Below are positions 12,601-23,200 of a stretch of DNA of 64,000 bases, piece after piece. A model generated the notes under the pieces. That model was not told the origin of the DNA. It saw only the letters and a program-made list of their open reading frames with translations, and did not search any database. Location: contig JAALGY010000004.1 of assembly GCA_032358165.1 (NCBI GenBank), forward strand, positions 248,001 to 312,000, read 5' to 3'. The number at the start of each line of letters is the position of its first letter. Within the stretch, counting starts at the first letter, position 1. The DNA comes from Diplosphaera chodatii (lineage: Eukaryota > Chlorophyta > Trebouxiophyceae > Prasiolales > Stichococcaceae). The translations under genes and the position numbers were made by a program.

Positions 12601-14172
12601 GAGGTTGCAGCCTGCCGGCTGGCGTCCCAAAGGAAACACACCTGACAAGTACGGTGCTCTAGTGTATGTCATCCCGGGCTGCCATACTGCCAGCAATGCG
12701 TCTAGTTGATGTGCCTCTAGGGGTGCACAGGTACTGCTGTCACTTCCAACAGCACCTATGTGGCGGTCCGCACAAACGGCAAACACACCTGGCATGTGGT
12801 CTCGTAGGCGTACTGCCCCCGAAACAGGTCGGGCACCACCTCCTGCACACCCTGCAGCGGCGTGCCAATCGCTCAGACGCGCCGCTTGTTGGACCTTTCA
12901 CGGCCTTCAACACTGACAGACCGACACCTCTCAGCCCCGCATGCACTGCAACTGTGGTGCAGTGGGCGGTCTAGCAGCACGCTGTCTGATATCGCCCCAT
13001 GGCTCCGGCTCCACAGCCAGTCGGGCAACCTGAGCAGTGGAGTGCCATGTGTGGTGACCGTGCAGGCCGCGCCGCCATCACCTGGTTGCCCGACTCCCGG
13101 AACAGGCGCTCCAGCAGCGTGAGCAGCAGCTTCATGAACTCCTGGCCGTCCTGCTGCACCGAGTGGTCCAGCGCCAGGGTGCGCGCGAATGCGGCGGGGT
13201 CCGCCGAGGAGCGTGGCCCCGCGCTCAGGTGCGCCAGCAGCTGCCTGCAGCGCCCCGACACTCCCTGTGGCTTCTTTGCAATCAGAGGCCTGCAAAGGGC
13301 CGCCTTGCAACCCTGCTAGCGCCGGCGGCGCAACTGCAGGCAACTGCGTGCACATGCATCGCCTGCGGATCCAGGCAGCCGCTCACTGAGTGCCACTGCG
13401 CTGTGCATGAACGGTTCACAGCCGCGGGGCGTGATGCCGCCTGCGAGATATTGACACGAAACGGCACCTGGTCTCGTGGATGATGGGGTTGTCCGCGTTG
13501 CCGGCGCCCTCCAGCCCGGCAAACACGGCGGCCCGGAAGGCGTGGATGGAGTTGAGGCACTGCAGCGCCGCATTCACGTAGCACGTGTTGCCCAGGTTGT
13601 TGAGACCCACCGGCACGCCCTGTACACAGAGCAGGAACCGCATCGAGGGCCATCAGTAGCGTGAACTTTGAGGGCGCCCGCCATGCTTGGCGCATGGGCA
13701 ATGCTGCACAAGTGATGTGCATGCAGTATGGATACGTCCCTCCGTCCAACGCCAGATGCGTTTCGAAGTGGAAAACCAATTTCAGCTTGTTTGTGCAATC
13801 GCAAGAATGTGTACCAGGGTGCACAGCGTGCCGCATGCTGCGGAGACTCCTCACCTCCTCACGCCGGGAGTCGGCGGGATTGATGCCAAGCTTGGCGACC
13901 GCCTCAGGATCCTTCTGCCACAGGCCCTTGCGGCGGAAGCTGCCGACGGGCGGCACCAGGCCGCACAGGCAGTTTGGATTGTCTTTGCGCCCTCGGCACG
14001 CCGCGCTGGGCTTGTCTGACGGCTCGCAGCCCGGCGCGTCCGCCCTGAACGCTGTGGCCAGGTCTGCTGGGCTGAGCTCTCCCGTCTGAAGCGCATCCAG
14101 CATGCGCACGGCCACCTCGGGCTCCAGGTGGTCCGATGCCTTGGCACGCTTGGCTGCTCGCTTGGGCGCCAT
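3619..14172 (-). CDS. UBP26: Ubiquitin carboxyl-terminal hydrolase, UBP26/USP48 family
   Basis: A 28-exon gene of about 1,421 residues. Exons: 14172-13855, 13619-13468, 13244-13082, 12851-12789, 12563-12468, 12259-12107, 11669-11588, 11286-11152, 10847-10726, 10611-10181, 9984-9924, 9759-9675, 9442-9308, 9114-8972, 8770-8655, 8462-8265, 8123-7993, 7768-7629, 7341-7204, 6972-6887, 6731-6675, 6460-6350, 6168-5956, 5870-5685, 5514-5411, 4989-4816, 4260-4139, 3969-3619. The N-terminus carries DNPNCLCGLVPP, typical of plant UBP26. The Cys box is NNLGNTCYVNAALQ (catalytic Cys near residue 119). The His box is HKGTSASHGHY (His near 386) and the Asp follows in WWRYDD. CQVC and CERC form the zinc ribbon. 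DUSP-like repeats follow (for example IDNAPLLCEHGKL), then a C-terminal ubiquitin-like domain ending near RGFSGTALAG. In Arabidopsis this enzyme deubiquitinates histone H2B. It is larger than the plant and animal proteins because of Ala/Gly-rich inserts. Introns 9, 10, 15 and 20 appear to use GC donors. Confidence 0.93.
11826..11838 (+). repeat. Interstitial telomere-type motif (CCCTAAACCCTAA)
   Basis: Nearly two units of the plant/green-alga type telomere repeat (TTTAGGG on the other strand), lying in the intron between UBP26 exons 6 and 7. It is far too short to be a telomere. It may be a chance telo-box or a scar of double-strand break repair. Confidence 0.6.
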
Positions 14173-14760
14173 GCCGTCCGACCAGCTGATAGCAGCTGGC
14201 GGCTGCGTCAGAATTGTATGATATCTGCTGCACTGCTGTGCAAGGAGTTGCAGCTAAGCAAAGTGCACCTGCTTTGAAATGGCATGCATCCATTGGGCAC
14301 CCTGCAGCGAGGCAGCCTGCCTCCGAGACTGCCCCCCCTCTGCCTGATGTCAACACTTGTGCCACTGGAGCCTTGGTCAGGTTATGATGGAAGCTTTCTG
14401 TCAACACCACACACACGGCATACTGCAGAGTTGAGGGGCCATGATCAATGTCAGCAGCCTCCAATCATGGTGTCAGCAGCTTTGTAGGTTCGACACACAC
14501 TTAGTTTGTGTTCTGCTGATAGGGGTGAGTCCTGTCACAGCTCGGCAAAACCAGCCAGCAAAACACCGCAGATGCTGCCAGATTGAAAATGCTGAAATCG
14601 TGTGCCCGTTTCACACAATGTAGCGCCCTTAATCTGATGTATCAGCTGCACTGTGTCATGGCCGCTCCTGATGCTGCCACCAGGTGCTGCTCCTGCCGCC
14701 CAGGGTATACCGTCAGCACGTTGACTGCAGGTCATCGCAGCTAGGTTCCGTGCTGATGCC
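14173..14760. other. Spacer: upstream region of UBP26, 3' region of the next gene
   Basis: About 590 bases between the UBP26 start codon and the stop codon of the upstream gene on the same strand. No coding motif seen. It should hold the UBP26 promoter and 5' untranslated region. Confidence 0.5.
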
Positions 14761-16616
14761 TCAGCTGGCCAGGTAGCTGTGCTCCAGGCTGCTGCGGCGG
14801 CGCTCGAAGCTGACGCGCCGCGCCGGGCTGCCCAGTGTCAGCGGGTACGACAGCGGCCACCCAGTAGCGTCAATCGCCTCCCTCTGCGCAGGCATGCATG
14901 TGATCTGTCAGAGCGCGCCAGGTGCGCAACAACAGCACCGCGCAGATCCAGCGACCCTGTTTCACACAGCTGATCCTCTGCACCCACATGCTGCTGTCAA
15001 GTGGCCTCTAAGCTGTCAGATGACGTTGCGATTGTGAAGGCGCATAAGTCTCACCTGGCTCCGGGCCTCGAACTCCTGGGTGAGCTGGCGCACGATGCCC
15101 TCCGGGGTGGGCGGCGCCTCCAGTTTCGACGGCGACCACAGCGCATCCTGCAGCATTGCAGGGTCACAGCCTTTGCCACAGAAACCTTGACCAAGCCAGC
15201 ATGACGGAACAGTGCCACACACACAACCTGCAGTGGATCTCGTGATCATGCTCATGAAAATGTCGTCCCTTAATGAGTGACTACCAGCCGCTGCCAAAGG
15301 CGCACCGTGCGAGGCGTGCTGTCGTTGGAGCTGACGGCCATGGGCACCAGCTTGATGCCGACGACATGGCGGCGCGGCTTGGCCGGCGACGCTACTGGCG
15401 TGCGCGGCTCCCAGTCAGGCGGCGCGGCCGCGTCGCAACCGGGTGCAGACTCGGCTTCTGGGAGGCCTGCCCCGTTGACAGCTTCCAGGGCAACGCTGCC
15501 ATGGCCGCCTGCGGCGCTGCCCGCCGGTGCGCTGCCGACGCTGCTGCCGAGGACGTGAAACTCGGACACCGAACCAGTGCCTGCACACCGCTTCGTGAAG
15601 CTTTGTCAGCCGTGCGCACTGCCGCAGGACGGTACCGTGCCACGAGCAGAACATGGAAGGTACCACAGCACTGTCCTGCTCGATGAGCAGCTGACTCGTG
15701 GCAACAGAGAAAGGGTGTCTCACTCCTCAGGCTGCTGGAGGTCTTCAGTATCCCGCGGGGCCAGGTGCCGGACGGCTGCCGCTCCGGCTGGGGCTGCGGG
15801 AGGCAGGGGCTGGCGCCGGCGCCGTCATGAATGCCGCCAGAGCTACTGCCGCTTGAATGGGGGTCCTCCCCGCCCTCGCCACTGCCACCTCCGGCACCAC
15901 CAGCCCCAGCAGCGGCGGCTGCAGCTGCTGCCGGCCGGTTGCAAGCCGACGTGTCTGCCTGGCCCGCCCCGGCAGCAGAGACGGCCAGCGCTGGTGCGTC
16001 CGCCTGCTGCGGGGCCGCCTCGTCGGCTGCCGAGTCGTCCCAGGCGCGCAGGCGCAGCGGCGCGGACGGCGTGGGCGGCGGCCGCCGCTCCTGCCATGCC
16101 GCCGCCCGCACCGCAGTCGCCAGCCGCGGCGCAGCAGCCCCTGAATTATGTATATCAGGTGACACACATGAGGGAGCGCACAGACGGACATATTTGTGCT
16201 GTACGTTGGCATGAGGGGTGTGCTTGCACTCAGGCAGAGGCAGCTGGGCTCTACACGCGGCACGTGCTGTGTGAGGCAGGGTGACAGCGTGACGCAGGCG
16301 TGTCACGGATGGTGTCAGGATGTTGGCCAGCATACCAGACTGGCGGCGCACGCCGCTGGATGCAGCAGATCCGGCGGCGGACACTGCGCTGCCACTGCTG
16401 CCGGCGCGCAGCAGCAGCGCGGGAACGTCTGGCCGCCAGCTGCTGCCTGGGTGCAGCATGTGCACGCCGCCCCCGCCGGCAGGGCTTGGCAGTGGTGCGG
16501 CGCCGCTCGGATGCTGCTGCCGCCGCTGCGTGGCCGCCTGCAGCTGGCCGCTTTGCTGCTGGGCGGCTGGGTGGTCAAGTGCAGCGCTGCCATACAATAC
16601 GCTGGAACCGATCATA

Positions 16617-16651
<35 letters not shown>

Positions 16652-19600
16652 CACCGTCGGCGACGCAGCAGTGGCCTCCTCTGGTGCATGCGCCTGCACG
16701 ATAGATTTGCCGGCGGCGAGGGCGGCCGCGGCTGCCGCCTGGTACCTGGCCAGGGGCCGCGGCCCGCGGGACTGCAGCGCCGGCGGCAGGCGCTCCGGCG
16801 CAAGTGACCGCCCACCCTGCAGCGCACTCAGTCAGCAGTGCCGCCTGCCTGCGCTGGCTCTCAGTCGGCAGATGACCACATGCAGCAGGGTGGGGCAGAC
16901 GTGCTGCAAGCAGAAACTGTTCACTGGTAGCATACATCAGCCAACTCTGGGATGCTCACCGCGCCGTACAGCCACTTGTGCCCCCGCTTTGTGCCACCCG
17001 GCGGCGTGCTCACGCCGCTGCCGCTGGTCAACTCCGGTTCTTCATCCCTGGAACCCTCCTGCTGCTTGGCACGGTCGGCTCCAGTAGAGAAGCCATCACC
17101 CAGAAGCTCTGCGCGGCTGCCGAGCTTGCTGCAGGGCGGGGCGCTGGTGACGATGGCTGTGCCACCACTGCTGCCGCCGACGGCTGCTGCCAACTGCGCC
17201 TGCAAGTCGAGGGCAGCCACAGCTCATTCACACGACCCATGGCAACTCACTGCAGGCATAGGACTCTCAGCTTGACGTGCCTGCAGTGCCCCGGGTGATT
17301 GCAGCCCAGGGCCCAAAACAGTGGTGGCAAGCAGGTTGGCTCGCACCTTGTCGGTGAAGCCTCCTGGAACGGCCCGGTGCCCATTTGCGGTGTGCGCAGC
17401 AGGCTTGCCTGTGGCATTGGCCGACTCAGCACTCGTTGCAGCGTGCTTCGGTTGAGCGCCGTGACTGAAGCACCCACCCACTGCGTGTCGCAGAGAAGCA
17501 CGGTATGTCATAGAACGATGGCAGTCGGCAGTGGGCAGCCATTGCACAAGCAGACTATCATAGCCAGCAACTATGGCAAACGTCTGCACAGCCCGGCAGC
17601 CACAGCAGTCGGCAGGAAAGCATGATCGGTTCACGCTGACCTGCGGCCAGCAAGAGGGCCAGGCCTGCGCCGCAGCCGCCGGCCGCGCCACCGCCGGCCT
17701 TCCCGCTTCCTCCGCCGCCGCCGCCATGCCCGCCGCTGACGGCTGGACCTGAAGCGGAGGGCGCCTCTGCCGACGCCGTCGCCGCCGCCGCAGCAGCCGG
17801 CGGCTTGCCGGCGGGCTGCGGCGGCTGGCCGCCTCCGGGCCTCAGCTCGAGCCCGCCCTCCCGACACGCCGCCAGCTGGACGCGCGTCACATGCAGCCCT
17901 GCACCGGGGCGGCCGCCGCGCTGAGCGATGCTCAGCAGCCAGCAGCGGCACTGGGCGGGTCCCGCCCTTCACATGCTGCGGTGCTACTGAGTGGTGCTGG
18001 GCCGCAGGGTGCAGCACAAACTGCACTGCTGTTTTGGAGACACGGTATGGGCACTGCAGGGCGGCACAGTGCTGGCATGAGCAGTACCCAACGGCTGACA
18101 TCAGGTCCTCTGCTGCGTGTGGCATGTTCAGCGAGCACGAAGACAGCTGGCGGCCTTGGTGCCCACCTGCCAGGGACCGCTGCAGGCGCTGCAGGGTAGC
18201 CGGAGAGCCCAGCAGGTCGGCCAGCGGCGCCACTTTGCTGGCGGGCACGCCGCGGACATTGAAGAACAGCGTCAGCTCATGGCCAGCGGGCACCTCGTGC
18301 TGCTGTGCGTGTCCCTCCTGAGACGATCCAGCGTAGGTGAGGGTGAAGCTGCCACGCCGCAGCAGCGCCTCGCCCATCGCCGCCCGCAGCGCCTGCTGCA
18401 GGGTGCGCCGCAGCGCGCCCCGCCGCCGCGCCAGCCCGCCGCCCTGCAGCGTGTACGCCACCTGTAGTGGGACACGTTGAACCACGTTACAGTCGCAGGA
18501 AGTGGCGACGTTTTGGATGGTGATTGCGACCGGAGCGAACATGGCATGGCTGCAGACGAGCGGCATCTGCCGGCAGGTTGCCTCGCAAGCCGGGCACTTA
18601 TGCCCGGGAACCAGCCCCTTTCATGTCACGGCGTGCAATCATGCTGCAACATCCGCTAGCTCGACGGCAGAACACCTGCAGCCATTGCGCACTCCTGCCA
18701 AAGCCGAGTGCGCCACCGGGTTGGCTGGCGGCATGCACGCCAGCATGGCTATGACAAGACATGTCCCCGTGCCGGCTGTACTGCAGCAGATGTCAGACAA
18801 GCGCACCCCCAGGGTCACAATGCCGCCGAGCTGCCGCCGTCCCGGGGCAGTGCCGCCGCCGCCGCGCCGCGACTGCTGCGCCGCAGCCCCCCGGCCGCCG
18901 GGTGCCCCAGGCGCCATGGCGCCAGCTTTCAGGACCGCCAGCTGGATGTGCAGCGACTGGCAGCCTGTGGGCAGCTGCTGAAGCGCTGCGGCAGCCGTTG
19001 AGGTGGGCTGTCGACGGTCCGAGGGCGTGCAGCGCGCCTCTGCAGCTGTGGCCCTACCGCCCGCCGGTTCCGATTGCCTGCACGAGCACCCACCGCAGCG
19101 TGGTGGATGCATGTGCGAGAAGTACGTGCAAGGCTTGCTGGGCGGTGTGCGCGGAAGGGACGCACGCATCGCCGCCTGCACCTGTGTACTTTATGAGGCT
19201 CCCGCGATGCAGGACAGGTCTGCAACGCCGCAGTAGCCTACTGGCATGACCACCGCATGCGGGTACGTGCGATTGGAAGGGATAACAGCATGCTGGGGAT
19301 CGCTGCATGGGGTGCAAGCACGCCGGCACTGGCTGCAGCAGTCAGGGGTCGGACTGCCGCTTGCTGAAGCATAACAGGGCAGCCTCCCGCAGCAAGCCTT
19401 GCTGGTATAGCGTGCCACTCCTTCAATGCCTACGATTGCAGTACAAACCTGCGTCGGAGGGTCGGAGCGGCGGTATGGCCGGGCGGTGACGTCTGCGGCA
19501 CTGCAGAGAGCTGCAGATAGTGTACTGACACGCTATGGAACTCAACAGACTGCAGCGCAACACACTGCTCATTCGTCAACGGGCTGCGTGCTAAGTACTC

Positions 19601-20175
19601 CCAGGTGACTTGTGCCTGGATGGGCATCAGCAGGAGTGTGCGGCGCCAGCCGCGGGCCTGAAGCTGGGGCGGAAACTGTGTTGCCACGTGCGGGGGCAGG
19701 TAGAGCGCAACAACACCGCCGACGTCATGCCCACGCAGCACCCCGCTTGGCGAATGCAGGGAATCACTGATGGACCGAGATACTACAGCCGCAGGCGTGC
19801 CTGTCAAGAAGCAATGCGCCGCAGACATCGTGCATGACCATCTTTGCAACTTGGCGCCGCAGCAGCTGGGCGACCTTGTAGAAACGCCCGGGTGATGAGA
19901 CTTGCACTCCTCTTTGCAACGCGCAGCAATGCCAAATGACAGACACTGCCGAGCGCACAGGCGGTCAAGTCGTAACCATCTACATGGTACAGTGCCCTCC
20001 TGTAAATGACCGCCGCGCCGGTACATCTACTGCCACATGCGTCAGGGTGGTGGGCAGCTGCACATGTGGCTGTGCAGCAGCGCGTGCTGGCAGATGGCAG
20101 CGGCCCGCCCTGCGCTTCACAGCCTGCAAACCAGTCGGGTGCCGCCATTCGCCCTTTCAAGTTCGCTGCCGGCAT
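14761..20175 (-). CDS. Large unrecognised protein with possible C2-like segment and low-complexity tail
   Basis: The 3' part is well defined. Nine exons join in phase without a stop: 18461-18167, 17898-17641, 17363-17347, 17199-16960, 16816-16336, 16140-15724, 15580-15306, 15147-15055 and 14883-14761 (733 codons with stop). The protein ends SFERRRSSLEHSYLAS. It contains Gly/Ala-rich runs, a tract of about ten Gln at 16619-16648 and HKWLYGA. Around 18790-18950 the segment SLHIQLAVLKAG...GGIVTLG reads like beta strands of a C2-type fold; this is a guess. The 5' part is weak. Blocks such as FYKVAQLLRRQVAKMV (about 19870-19900) and DVGGVVALYLPPHVATQF (about 19680-19725) look coding but I could not join them. 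The start at 20175 (MPAANLKGRMAAPDW) is a candidate only. The gene could also be the 3' half of the GRDP gene next door. Confidence 0.5.
16619..16648. repeat. (CTG)10 trinucleotide repeat
   Basis: Ten CTG units on the plus strand, which read as a polyglutamine tract on the minus-strand gene (exon 16816-16336). Likely length-variable between strains. Confidence 0.9.
17347..17363 (-). other. 17-nt micro-exon
   Basis: Flanked by an AG acceptor and a GT donor. It completes one codon and adds five more (GGFTDK), linking exon 17898-17641 (phase 1) to exon 17199-16960 (phase 0). Without it the two neighbours are out of frame. Confidence 0.55.
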
Positions 20176-20298
20176 CTGCCAAGCGCTGCGACCAGAGTCA
20201 CGCAGCTGCGGCCGCCGGCGACGCTGCTGCTCTGATGCGTCTACAATACGCCCCCGTGTCTCGCAGCGACCACGCCGTGGGCAGCGGCGCTGGTGCCG

Positions 20299-23200
20299 TC
20301 ACTTCGCCACGGCGCCCGGCCCCACCGCCGGCGCCGCAAACAGGCCCTGCAGCGGCGACAGGCAGCCTGGGTCCACGGCAGCCGCCGCCGGATGCTGGCG
20401 CCAAGCAGCAAGGTGGAACACGCAGGGGAAATGTAGCCAGCACTGCTGCCTGTTGGACTGAACCACACATGCTGTCGACAGTGGGCTTGGCACCGCGCAA
20501 CCCGCACCTCGCCGAATAGGCGGGGGTCGCCGCCGCCGAGCCCCTCCAGCATCAGGCCCTGCAGCGCAGCGGTGACGCCAATCAGTGCAGTACAACCAGT
20601 GAGGAGTCCCGGCGCTGTCGCGGCTGCTGCGCTGCCGGCCGCCCGTCGATCAGCGACGTGCTGGTCTGATGAAGAATGAAACGATACTTCTACGGGGGGC
20701 AGGGTGTTGTCGCACCAGGGTTTAGACACACCTGCAGCGCCACCGCGCCAGCCAGCGCCAGGGCCTCAGCCGCCCCCTCGCCGGCCGCGACCGCGACTGC
20801 CGCCGGCGCCGCTGGAGGCGCGGCGCCGCTGCCCGCGGCCGCGGCTGGCGCGGGTCCCGCGCGCGCTGCCGCACTGCCCGCCGGTGCGTGGGCGCCATTG
20901 GCTGCGCCGTTCTGCAGCCTGCCCTTCTGTGGCGCAAGTCCGCCCGCGCCGGCAGGCTGTGCTGCAGGGCCGCCCACTGAGATGCAGACGCCCTGAAAGC
21001 TGTCGCCCAAGTCTGCGAATGCCAGCCTGCGCACCCAGAAACTCAGTTTCAGCCACCGGCAGGACTTCAGGTCAACATCTGCCGAGGCACCAGCTGCTGT
21101 CCTGTCGCTGCTGCCACATGCAGCAGGCGGCAGCTCGGCGTACTGCACATCGGCAATGCTGCAGCCTGCCTTTGCTTGCTAATTGTTGCATCAAGGTTAG
21201 CCCATCCGTGATTACCTTGCAGCTTTGCACGTAGCTGCAACCGCACGCGAACGGGCCAAGTCGTCCGCTGCCGCCTGCTTCCTGCTGCCGCCGCCGAGCC
21301 GCAGCGCAGCAGCCAGCGCGCGGCGCAGCTTGCCCGGCTGCTGCAACGGTTTATGTTCTGCTGCAGCGCCGGCGCTGTGCGGCGGCTGTCCGGGCGTGCC
21401 ATTTGTGGCGGCTGCTGCTGGACTGCTGTTGTGCGCCGCAGCACCCCCCTGCTCAGGTCTCCCGTTCGCAAAATTGCCAGCGTGTGTATTGCGAGGCGGA
21501 GTGCTGTCGGTCCCTCTGGAGGCTCCCCTTCTGTTGCCATCGCCATCGTTAGCTTTGGCGGCAGAGGTGCCAGGGCCGAACCAGAGCCGAGCGCCGCCCT
21601 GCATGGTGCATAGGGCACGCTCACAACAACTGAGGCTTTTGCGACACAACAGATGCTTTGCCGGCAGCTGGACCCGGGGATGAGCACCGGGGACAACGAC
21701 GGTGCGAATGGCAGTCGGCGACGACCAGGCGTCCACAACTGGCTGCCACCACAACCAGGGCACGGCTGTGCAGGAAGCAGGTGTTGCTGCCCGAGCTGCA
21801 TGTGATACCGTGAGTGTCGGCGGCAGAGTGACAGGTGACAGCTTGCCACAGCTCCACACACAGAGCTGGCGAGCACCGGGCTGTCGGCGCACCCGGCCAT
21901 GCGCCGCCCGCATGCGCCAGACGGCCTGCGTCGCGCCGCCGCGCGGGTCCAGCCGGTACAGGTCCACCGCCAGCGGCGCGGCTCTGCAGCAACATCAGCG
22001 CCCCGCTCAGCAAGTGGTTGTAACTAGGTTCCAGCCCAGCTGCAGGGCATGCACCAGTTCCCGGGCCGTGCGCACGTCAGCAGCAGCGGGTCAACGGCAA
22101 CAACACCAGGGCATGAGCACAAGTGACAGGCGGGGCGGCGTGGCGGCACCCTTGGCTAGCGGCCGCCGGCCGCCGCGCGACGGCCACGCCCCAGTCGCCG
22201 GATGGAGACATGATGGAGAACGCCCGCTCCAGGGTGTCCAGGCCGGGGGGCCCTGCACCCAGTAAAGGGCTGGCTTGGTACACAGCAACAGGCCCTGGAG
22301 AGCCGCAAAGCACTGTCTGCATATGGCCTGCTGTGTTCCTGTCTCTGACCTGACCATCATGACATCGTTGGTAAGCCGCTGGCCTGCAACACCGCTGCAG
22401 CGCTGCCAGAGTACTGCACCGTGCCAGGCTGCCGGAAGGTTAGACGAGAGCGCTGTCAATGCAGTACCCTGAGGCTGGGCACGCGACAGCTCGAAATGGA
22501 CTGCAACTGCGCTGCCCGGCGGTGAGTAGCGCAGCGCCGGCGTCATGGGGTCGCGCTCCAGATCAGGGTTCAGGCCCGCCTCGGCGACCGGCAGCGACTC
22601 ACGGCCGACCATGCGGGCCAGCGCCTCCAGGCGCCCGTCCGGCGTAACCACCTGGTGGAGACAGCACACGTAGATGGATGAGGTCTGTGATGGGTAGCGG
22701 CCCATCACAAGCATGCACAAGCAACTCAATGAGCCTGAACCCGAAACCTGATTAGGTTGGACCTGGTCTTGCGGAACCGACACACATCGGGCGGGCCAGT
22801 GCAGGGTGGAGACTTTCAGGGTTGAGGTCTGGGGGGAGTGACACAGGAAGTAGCAGGGGCGGCGCTGCAGGGGGGGCCCGCGCCTGCACGAGGGCGGCGC
22901 GCGAGGCGGGGCCCCAGTGCCGCAGGAGCAGCAGGCGCTCGTCCGCCGCGCCGCCGCCGGCCAGGCTCGCCCGCACCGCCGCCCGCCACCCGTCTGCAGG
23001 CACCAGGGTTGCTTTTGGGTCCACATGCGCTTTGGCACTCGGGGCAGCATGGCAAGAGCGCGAGGAGCGTGTGTGCCTGCACACCCGCAGAAACCCACAA
23101 GCGGTGCCGTCTGCAGAGCACGATCTGCTTCGCAGCACATCGGGTGTTGTAGGCTGACAGCAGCAGCGGCATCCTGCTTGTGTGATGCGCATCCCATGAC

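Noticed and set aside
15392..16699. A 435-codon open frame on the minus strand, the longest in the window
   Set aside because: It is not a single gene. Parts of it are exons 16816-16336, 16140-15724 and 15580-15306 of a spliced gene; the stretches between read through introns and the frame shifts at the junctions.
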